A model generated the notes under the pieces. It was not told the origin of the DNA. It did not search any database and saw only the letters and a list, made by a program, of their open reading frames with translations. Of a stretch of DNA of 64,000 bases, positions 58,493 to 64,000 are shown piece after piece (positions within the stretch are counted from its first letter, which is position 1; each line of letters opens with the position of its first letter). The position numbers and the translations under genes were made by a program. Source of the stretch: Actinomycetes bacterium (GTDB lineage: Bacteria; Actinomycetota; Actinomycetes; Mycobacteriales; Mycobacteriaceae); the NCBI GenBank assembly GCA_022601275.1, contig JAHZIT010000005.1, positions 21,777-85,776 on the forward strand, written 5' to 3'.

Positions 58493-59815
58493 TCATCGCC
58501 GCCCCAGCGTTGAGTGAACCGCCAAACCCAGCAGGTAGAGGCCGGAGCCGGTGAGGGCGAGTGCCGGGGCATGGCCGTCCGGGGGAATGACCGCGGCGGC
58601 TCCGGCGATCGCGGCGACGAATGTTATCCAGAACAGTGAATCCTGAACCGTGAATACGTGCCCGCGCAGCGCGTCGTCGACATCGACCTGCATCGCGGTG
58701 TCGGCGCACAGCTTCACCACCTGACCGGCCCCGCCGAGCAGGAAGCCGCAGACGACCATCACCGGTAGCAGCAGGCTGGCCCCGAAGAGCTGTACGACGG
58801 CCGCGAACGCCAGCGCGCCGTTGGGCGCCGCGTAGCGGCCCCACTTCTTGACGGCGGCAGGTGTCACGACGGTGGCAAGGAAGGAGCCGGTGCCGGTAGC
58901 GACGACGAACAGCACTGCGGTGCCCAGACCGGCGACGGCGGCGGTGTCGCTGTGCCGCACCGTGACCAGCACCAGCAGGGTGTTGATTCCGAACACCATG
59001 CGGTGGGCGGACAATCCGGCCAGGGTGGCCGCAACGGTGGGAACGGCCAGCACGGTTCGCACGCCGTGCAGCCAACCGGTGGCCACGGCGTAGGCAACCG
59101 AGCCGTGGACGGTGCGCGCGCTGGGGTCGGGCCCGAGTAGGCCCGGCGGGAAGCGCACCGACAGCCACAGCGCCAGCGCCACCGGCGCCGTCACGATGAA
59201 AATGATCGCAGCAGATGCGGAATCGTCCGCCCCGAACACCCCCCGGGGCAGCAGCATGAAGTTGGCACCCAAGAACGCGGCCGCGGCACCGGTGGCCACC
59301 GCGACCGAGTTCATCGACACCACCTGCGCGCGCGGCACCAGATGCGGCAGCGCTGCCGACAGTCCTGAGGAGACGAATCGGGTGAAGCCGTTGACGACTA
59401 ACGCGCCCAACAGGATCGCCAGATCCCCCACCCCGGCCGCCAGCAAGGCGCCGACCCCGACCACCAGCGCCAGCCGCCCACCGTTCGCGCCGATCAGCAC
59501 CAGTCGCCGGTCCCAGCGGTCCAGCAGCGCGCCTGCGAACGGACCCAGCAGCGAATACGGCAGGAAGAGCACCGCGAACGCACCGGCGATCGCCCACGGA
59601 TCTGCGGCGCGTTCGGGGTTGAACAGGATCGCGCCGGCCAGCCCCGCCTGGAAGAGGCCGTCACCGAACTGACTGACCGCGCGCACCTCCAGCAACCGCC
59701 AGAAATCGGGCAACTCCCGCACCGAGTGCCACAGGGCGACGAGTGCGCGGGCGTCGGCCACTGGCCTCCCGTCCTGTTGCAACGTTGGAGCGCCGGATTC
59801 TTCGGCTCTTCGCAT
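58493..59815 (-). CDS. Major facilitator superfamily transporter (Rv0037c-like)
   Basis: 440 residues with about twelve hydrophobic helices, the first pair including [18 protein letters not shown] and the loop [17 protein letters not shown] that stands for the MFS motif A. Substrate unknown. Start ATG 59815 (longest frame); an in-frame GTG at 59761 ([13 protein letters not shown]) also fits the first helix. It lies 56 bp ahead of the DinB-like gene on the same strand, as in other mycobacteria. Confidence 0.88.
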   Translation of the reverse strand: MRRAEESGAPTLQQDGRPVADARALVALWHSVRELPDFWRLLEVRAVSQFGDGLFQAGLAGAILFNPERAADPWAIAGAFAVLFLPYSLLGPFAGALLDRWDRRLVLIGANGGRLALVVGVGALLAAGVGDLAILLGALVVNGFTRFVSSGLSAALPHLVPRAQVVSMNSVAVATGAAAAFLGANFMLLPRGVFGADDSASAAIIFIVTAPVALALWLSVRFPPGLLGPDPSARTVHGSVAYAVATGWLHGVRTVLAVPTVAATLAGLSAHRMVFGINTLLVLVTVRHSDTAAVAGLGTAVLFVVATGTGSFLATVVTPAAVKKWGRYAAPNGALAFAAVVQLFGASLLLPVMVVCGFLLGGAGQVVKLCADTAMQVDVDDALRGHVFTVQDSLFWITFVAAIAGAAAVIPPDGHAPALALTGSGLYLLGLAVHSTLGRR

Positions 59816-59916
59816 GACCGCACATCGGTGGGCGAGCGTGCCCGACCACAGTACAAATATCGGTGGCCGCCGCGCTTGTTCCCCACGTCGAGCAACGGTG
59901 ATGACATGATGGTGGA

Positions 59917-60531
59917 GTGGCCCAGCAAGACGATCCGGAAGACTTCAGAGAGGGAGTCGCGCCAGCGGCGCACCGGGTGCGCGCGGGAACCCTGTTGCTG
60001 GCGAATACCGACCTGATGGAGCCGACGTTCCGGCGCAGTGTCATCTACGTTGTCGAGCACAATGACGGCGGCACGTTGGGTGTCGTGCTGAACCGGTCCA
60101 GTGAAACCGCCGTCTACAACGTGTTGCCGCAGTGGGCCAAGCTGGCAACCAAGCCGAAGACGATGTTCATCGGCGGTCCGGTCAAGCGGGATGCTGCGCT
60201 GTGCCTGGCAGCGCTGCGTGACGGGGTGGATCCCAGGGATGCGCCGGGTTTGCGGCATGTGCAGGGCCGCATTGCGATGGTGGACCTCGATGCGGAGGCC
60301 GACGCGGTCGCGCCGTTGGTCGAGGGCGTGCGCATCTTCGCCGGCTATTCCGGCTGGACGACAGGGCAGCTCGAAGGTGAAATCGAGCGTGCCGATTGGA
60401 TCGTGCTGTCGGCGTTGCCGGCTGACGTGCTGGTGGAGCCGCGCGTCGATCTTTGGTCGCGGGTGCTGCGACGGCAGCCGATGCCTCTGCCGCTGCTAGC
60501 GACCCATCCGATCGACCTCAGCCGTAACTGA
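59917..60531 (+). CDS. YqgE/AlgH family protein (UPF0301)
   Basis: 204 residues, one UPF0301 domain: [75 protein letters not shown], ending [12 protein letters not shown]. Close to Rv0038. Function unclear; AlgH is linked to alginate control and redox-related roles in other bacteria. Start GTG 59917. Its last 36 bp overlap the convergent membrane-protein gene. Confidence 0.92.
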   Translation: MAQQDDPEDFREGVAPAAHRVRAGTLLLANTDLMEPTFRRSVIYVVEHNDGGTLGVVLNRSSETAVYNVLPQWAKLATKPKTMFIGGPVKRDAALCLAALRDGVDPRDAPGLRHVQGRIAMVDLDAEADAVAPLVEGVRIFAGYSGWTTGQLEGEIERADWIVLSALPADVLVEPRVDLWSRVLRRQPMPLPLLATHPIDLSRN

Positions 60532-60900
60532 TTCCTCGTCTGATCCGCAGCTCAGCGTGCAGGTCGCGCATGCGCCGCCGCAGCCCGCGGCCTCGCCGTC
60601 GGGCGGTCTGTTGCGCTGCTCGCGCAGAACAGCCGTGGCGCTCTGCCAGCACCCGGCGGCCACCGTGCCTACGGCACCGACAACACACACGGTCAGCACG
60701 ACCACCGATGTCGGCGGGCTTGCTGACATCGCGACCAACCCCCCGGCGGCCAGCATGGCGCCGGCCGCCAGCTGGACGGGCGCCACCCCCCGCAAGACCC
60801 GGCGGACGTAGTCCGCGGACGGCGGACGTGTCAGCGACCACACGCCTTGTACGACGGTCGCGACGGCCGCGCCCAGACACAACACCGCGGCGACCAGCAT
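60496..60900 (-). CDS. Small membrane protein with C-terminal Cys cluster (Rv0039c-like)
   Basis: 134 residues with three hydrophobic helices (about 1-20, 38-58, 66-86), then a soluble tail containing CGGACATCTLSC, a C-x3-C-x2-C-x3-C cluster (about 107-118). The tail could bind a metal or Fe-S group; no known family was recognised. Positional orthologue of Rv0039c. Starts at ATG 60900, 66 bp after mtc28 on the same strand. Its 3' end overlaps YqgE by 36 bp. Confidence 0.78.
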   Translation of the reverse strand: MLVAAVLCLGAAVATVVQGVWSLTRPPSADYVRRVLRGVAPVQLAAGAMLAAGGLVAMSASPPTSVVVLTVCVVGAVGTVAAGCWQSATAVLREQRNRPPDGEAAGCGGACATCTLSCGSDEESVTAEVDRMGR

Positions 60901-60966
60901 GCGTCACAGAATACGGTGTGGGCTGCTGCTCGTCGCCAGGACGCCGAGGTGCACCGAAATGGCCCC

Positions 60967-61962
60967 TTACCCCGTTGCTGCCGCCTGCCCGGCCGGTGTG
61001 GCAACCGAGGGGGCCGCGGGCGCTGCCGGTGCGGCGGCGGGCGCTGCGGGCAGTGCGGGTGTGGCGGCGGGCGCTGCCGGTGTGGCGGCGGCAGGCGCCG
61101 GGAGACTGGCCGGCGCGGCGCCGGGCGGAGCCGTCGGTGATGCCGAGGGAGCGCTGACCTTGAAGCCCTGAACGATCGCCTCGGTGGCGCCGGCGGCGGG
61201 CACGACCTGGTCGACGCTGGTGGTCACGGACAGCGACACGAGGTACTGCTCGGGGCCTGAGGCGGCGATCACGTGGCGGCGCGAAGTGTTCAGCGTCAGC
61301 GCGTTCTCCCGGTAGGTGCCCTCGATCAACGACGACGGCATGCCGCCGTAGTCGGCGAGAGAAGCGTCGGTGGACCGCCACGCAGGCAGCTGCTGGCTGT
61401 CGACGAACCCGTGGCGGATGGCCTCCTTCGGATCGAACTGGCCGATCAGCTTGTAGACCACAACCTGGGCGTTCGACGAGTGCAGCCCGTTGCCGCCGAC
61501 CCGATCGGCGATCACGGCGAATGCGTCAGGAACGTTGGGGTCGGGTATGTGTGCCCAGCCCGGCGGCATCGGCAACACGATGTTCAGCGCCCGGAAGCCT
61601 TGGCTGGCCTGGGGTTCGAGTGTGACACCGGCCTCGGTCAAGTATTCGGTGATCGTCCCCGAGGTCGCCGGAGTGATGGTGACCGGGGGTGGAGCAGGCA
61701 CCGTGGCGGGTACCGTCCCGGTGACGCCGGCCGGTACCGCCGCCGGACCCGCGGCGGGTGCAGCTTGCTGGCCGACGGCCTGCGGAGCCGCAGCGGTGGG
61801 TGCCACGGTCACGGTCTGCGTCACTGTCGCCGGGGCCGGCAGCGGTGGCTCCGGAGCCGTCGGCTGGGCGGATGCGGTCACCCCCGCAAGGCCGAGTACC
61901 CCCGCGGCGCCGACCGCGGCGCCCCCTGCCAGAATCCGCTTGTGGCGGGCGATTTCGCTCAT
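60967..61962 (-). CDS. mtc28: Secreted proline/alanine-rich protein Mtc28 (LpqN-type domain)
   Basis: 331 residues. A twin-basic signal peptide cleaved after VTASA (about residue 32) with no lipobox Cys, a Pro/Ala/Thr/Val-rich stretch (33-110), an LpqN-like globular domain (about 112-280; SQGFRALNIVLPMPPGWAHI, IGQFDPKEAIRHG, TSRRHVIAAS), and an Ala/Pro tail. Homologue of the secreted M. tuberculosis antigen Mtc28 (Rv0040c). ATG 61962 has AGAGGA about nine bases upstream; the frame to 62124 has no such support. Divergent from leuS. Confidence 0.9.
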   Translation of the reverse strand: MSEIARHKRILAGGAAVGAAGVLGLAGVTASAQPTAPEPPLPAPATVTQTVTVAPTAAAPQAVGQQAAPAAGPAAVPAGVTGTVPATVPAPPPVTITPATSGTITEYLTEAGVTLEPQASQGFRALNIVLPMPPGWAHIPDPNVPDAFAVIADRVGGNGLHSSNAQVVVYKLIGQFDPKEAIRHGFVDSQQLPAWRSTDASLADYGGMPSSLIEGTYRENALTLNTSRRHVIAASGPEQYLVSLSVTTSVDQVVPAAGATEAIVQGFKVSAPSASPTAPPGAAPASLPAPAAATPAAPAATPALPAAPAAAPAAPAAPSVATPAGQAAATG

Positions 61963-62158
61963 CCGCTGCAGTCCTCTGCGTCCCATCTCACGTCCGTACC
62001 CGACAGCTCGGGGAAGTCGCACCCGCGCCAGGCGACGAATGTATCCACGGGTGCGACGCGGTTGCCAGAGTGGGGCGCGACCTGGAACCAACCCCTGACG
62101 CATCCGCAACGGAACCGAGACCAACCCGAGGCCCCAAGAGCGGCGATCGGGGTGCTTA

Positions 62159-62164
62159 TACCCT
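62159..62164 (+). promoter_or_regulatory. Candidate -10 for leaderless leuS mRNA
   Basis: TACCCT (TANNNT), within TTATACCCT, ends 6 bp before GTG 62171. No ribosome binding site precedes the GTG, so leuS is probably translated from a leaderless transcript. Confidence 0.5.
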
Positions 62165-62170
62165 GGTTGC

Positions 62171-64000
62171 GTGACCGAAACGCCGACTGCGCATCCTGCC
62201 GCCGCCGATACCCCGCAGCATCGCTACACCGCGGAACTGGCGAGCGAGATCGAGCGGACCTGGCAGCAGCGATGGGCGGAGTGGGGGACTTTCGATGTGG
62301 CCAACCCGGTCGGCGCGCTGGCGCCCGCCGACGGGAGCCCGCTTCCCGCCGACAAGATGTTCGTCCAGGACATGTTCCCGTATCCGTCCGGCGAAGGTCT
62401 GCACGTCGGCCACCCGCTGGGGTACATCGCAACCGACGTGTATGCCCGTTACTACCGGATGATCGGACGTAATGTTCTGCACGCCTTAGGATTCGATGCC
62501 TTCGGTCTGCCCGCCGAACAGTATGCGATCCAAACCGGAACACATCCGCGCACCCGTACCGAAGCCAATATCGTCAACTTCCGCCGTCAGCTCGCGCGGC
62601 TGGGCCTCGGCCACGACTCGCGGCGCAGCTTCTCCACCACCGACGTGGACTACTACAAGTGGACCCAGTGGATCTTCTTGCAGATCTTCAATGCGTGGTT
62701 CGACCCCGCCCTGGGTAGAGCCCGTCCGATCGCCGAGCTGATCGCCGAATTCGATACGGGGACGCGACCGATCGGCGACGGCCGCCGATGGTCGGAGCTC
62801 GATGCCGCCGAACGGGCGGATCTGGTCGACCAGCACAGGCTGGTCTATCGCGCAGATTCGGTGGTGAATTGGTGCCCGGGCCTGGGTACCGTGCTGGCGA
62901 ACGAGGAAGTCACCGCTGACGGCCGCAGTGAGCGCGGCAACTTTCCGGTTTTTCGGAAACGTTTGCGGCAGTGGATGATGCGGATCACCGCCTACGCCGA
63001 CCGGTTGCTGGAGGATCTGGACCTTCTGGACTGGCCGGAAAAGGTCAAGACCATGCAGCGAAACTGGATCGGCCGCTCGACTGGCGCAACGGTGTTTTTC
63101 GCAGTCGATTCGGTAGCCTGCGCGGCGGATATCGAGGTCTTCACGACCAGGCCCGACACGCTATTCGGCGCAACGTATCTGGTTTTGGCTCCGGAACATG
63201 AACTGGTAGACCAGCTCACCGGTGACGCTTGGCCGCCCGACGTCGATTCGCGGTGGAAGTTCGGGTCGGCGACGCCGGCTGATGCGGTGGCCGCGTACCG
63301 CCGCGCGGTAGCTGCCAAGTCCGATATGGAGCGCCGGGAGAACCGCTCCAAGACCGGCGTATTCCTCGGCACGTGGGCGACGAATCCCGCTGATGGGCAG
63401 AAGATCCCGGTGTTTATCGCCGATTACGTGTTGGCCGGTTACGGCACCGGTGCGATCATGGCGGTACCCGGTGGCGATCAGCGTGACTGGGATTTTGCCA
63501 CGGAGTTCGGCCTGCCGATTGTGGAAGTTGTTGCTGGTGGGGATATTTCACAGCAGGCGTACATCGGAGACGGTGTTCTGGTGAACTCGGGGCACCTCAA
63601 CGGAATGGATGTGTCCGCTGCCAAGAAGGCGATGACCGAGCGGCTGACCGAGGATGGCCGAGGCTATGAACGTGTCGAATACAAGCTGCGGGACTGGCTT
63701 TTCGCCCGGCAGCGGTACTGGGGCGAGCCGTTCCCGGTGGTGTACGACGCAGCCGGCCGCAGTCACGGTCTGCCCCAGGCGCTGCTGCCCGTCGAACTGC
63801 CCGATGCGCCGGATTACTCGCCGGTGCTCTTCGATCCCGAGGACGCCGACAGCGAGCCGTCACCACCGCTGGCCAAAGTCACCGACTGGGTCAACGTCGA
63901 GCTGGATCTGGGTGATGGTCTCCAGCCCTACACCCGGGACACGAATGTCATGCCGCAGTGGGCGGGTAGCTCCTGGTATGAGCTGCGCTACACCGACCCG
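62171..64000 (+). CDS. leuS: Leucyl-tRNA synthetase (3' end beyond the window)
   Basis: First 610 codons of a gene that runs off the window. HIGH motif as [10 protein letters not shown] (about 81-90), then the catalytic fold, the CP1 editing domain (about 235-470) with [13 protein letters not shown] (Thr-rich threonines, about 318) and [12 protein letters not shown] (about 431-442), and [17 protein letters not shown]. The KMSKS motif is outside. It charges tRNA-Leu; a tRNA-Leu gene lies at 11354-11439. Start GTG 62171 is leaderless-like. In the editing motif the usual His of GHDQRD is Gly435. No frameshift was seen. Confidence 0.96.
   Translation, partial: MTETPTAHPAAADTPQHRYTAELASEIERTWQQRWAEWGTFDVANPVGALAPADGSPLPADKMFVQDMFPYPSGEGLHVGHPLGYIATDVYARYYRMIGRNVLHALGFDAFGLPAEQYAIQTGTHPRTRTEANIVNFRRQLARLGLGHDSRRSFSTTDVDYYKWTQWIFLQIFNAWFDPALGRARPIAELIAEFDTGTRPIGDGRRWSELDAAERADLVDQHRLVYRADSVVNWCPGLGTVLANEEVTADGRSERGNFPVFRKRLRQWMMRITAYADRLLEDLDLLDWPEKVKTMQRNWIGRSTGATVFFAVDSVACAADIEVFTTRPDTLFGATYLVLAPEHELVDQLTGDAWPPDVDSRWKFGSATPADAVAAYRRAVAAKSDMERRENRSKTGVFLGTWATNPADGQKIPVFIADYVLAGYGTGAIMAVPGGDQRDWDFATEFGLPIVEVVAGGDISQQAYIGDGVLVNSGHLNGMDVSAAKKAMTERLTEDGRGYERVEYKLRDWLFARQRYWGEPFPVVYDAAGRSHGLPQALLPVELPDAPDYSPVLFDPEDADSEPSPPLAKVTDWVNVELDLGDGLQPYTRDTNVMPQWAGSSWYELRYTDP

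Noticed and set aside
58437-59597. N-terminal extension of the DinB-like protein to 645 residues
   Set aside because: This part overlaps the MFS gene in another frame, is Arg/Gly-rich and lacks any domain; ATG 58436 has a ribosome binding site and family start.

Overview
The window is the replication-origin region of a mycobacterial chromosome, most like a fast-growing Mycolicibacterium/Mycobacterium. This rests on high GC, many GTG/TTG starts, the gene order around dnaA-dnaN-recF-gyrB-gyrA, proteins that read as orthologues of M. tuberculosis Rv0001-Rv0020c, Rv3924c-Rv3906c and Rv0036c-Rv0041, and perfect parS sites. Orthologue names come from remembered sequences, not from a search. No phage, insertion sequence or CRISPR array was seen.

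Region 1 (1-11440) is accessory metabolism: a split-barrel flavin/F420 enzyme, the Mg2+ channel mgtE, an alanine/glycine:cation symporter, flavohaemoglobin hmp, then a minus-strand run of amidohydrolase, COG0523 GTPase, FadR-type regulator and fatty-acid-hydroxylase-like membrane enzyme with a perfect FadR-type operator, followed by an SDR, an acyltransferase and tRNA-Leu.

Region 2 (11687-25398) is the growth and division signalling cluster: fhaA, fhaB-pstP-rodA-pbpA-(18-codon ORF)-pknA-pknB joined by 4-nt stop/start overlaps, then trpG, a DUF881 protein, crgA, a PH-like membrane protein, ppiA, cwsA, and tRNA-Ala and tRNA-Ile flanking a 37-residue membrane protein gene.

Region 3 (25490-38101) is replication: DUF3566 protein, gyrA, gyrB, DUF721 protein, recF, gnd, dnaN, oriC with DnaA boxes and a G-rich 15-nt tandem repeat, then dnaA. 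All of these genes are on the minus strand; rpmH diverges from dnaA.

Region 4 (37958-48587) holds rpmH-rnpA-yidD-yidC-jag-rsmG-parA-parB on plus, with one parS at the rsmG start and one inside parA, then a GNAT protein, and on minus cwlM, trxA-trxB (with an ECF-type promoter), and the sigM/anti-sigma pair.

Region 5 (48684-64000) has the mutT4-DUF6049-murJ operon on minus, pcnA and an Asp-rich repeat protein on plus, then a DinB-like protein, an MFS transporter, YqgE, a membrane protein with a Cys cluster, secreted Mtc28, and leuS running off the window.

The genes form one functional neighbourhood: replication start and segregation (dnaA, dnaN, oriC, parABS), supercoiling (gyrBA), and a PknA/PknB-PstP network whose known mycobacterial partners (FhaA, MurJ, CwlM, PbpA/RodA, CrgA, CwsA) are nearly all here. 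The least explained parts are the FadR/hydroxylase unit, the micro-ORF between pbpA and pknA, the small gene between the tRNAs, and short tandem repeats in at least four intergenic or gene-end spots including oriC.
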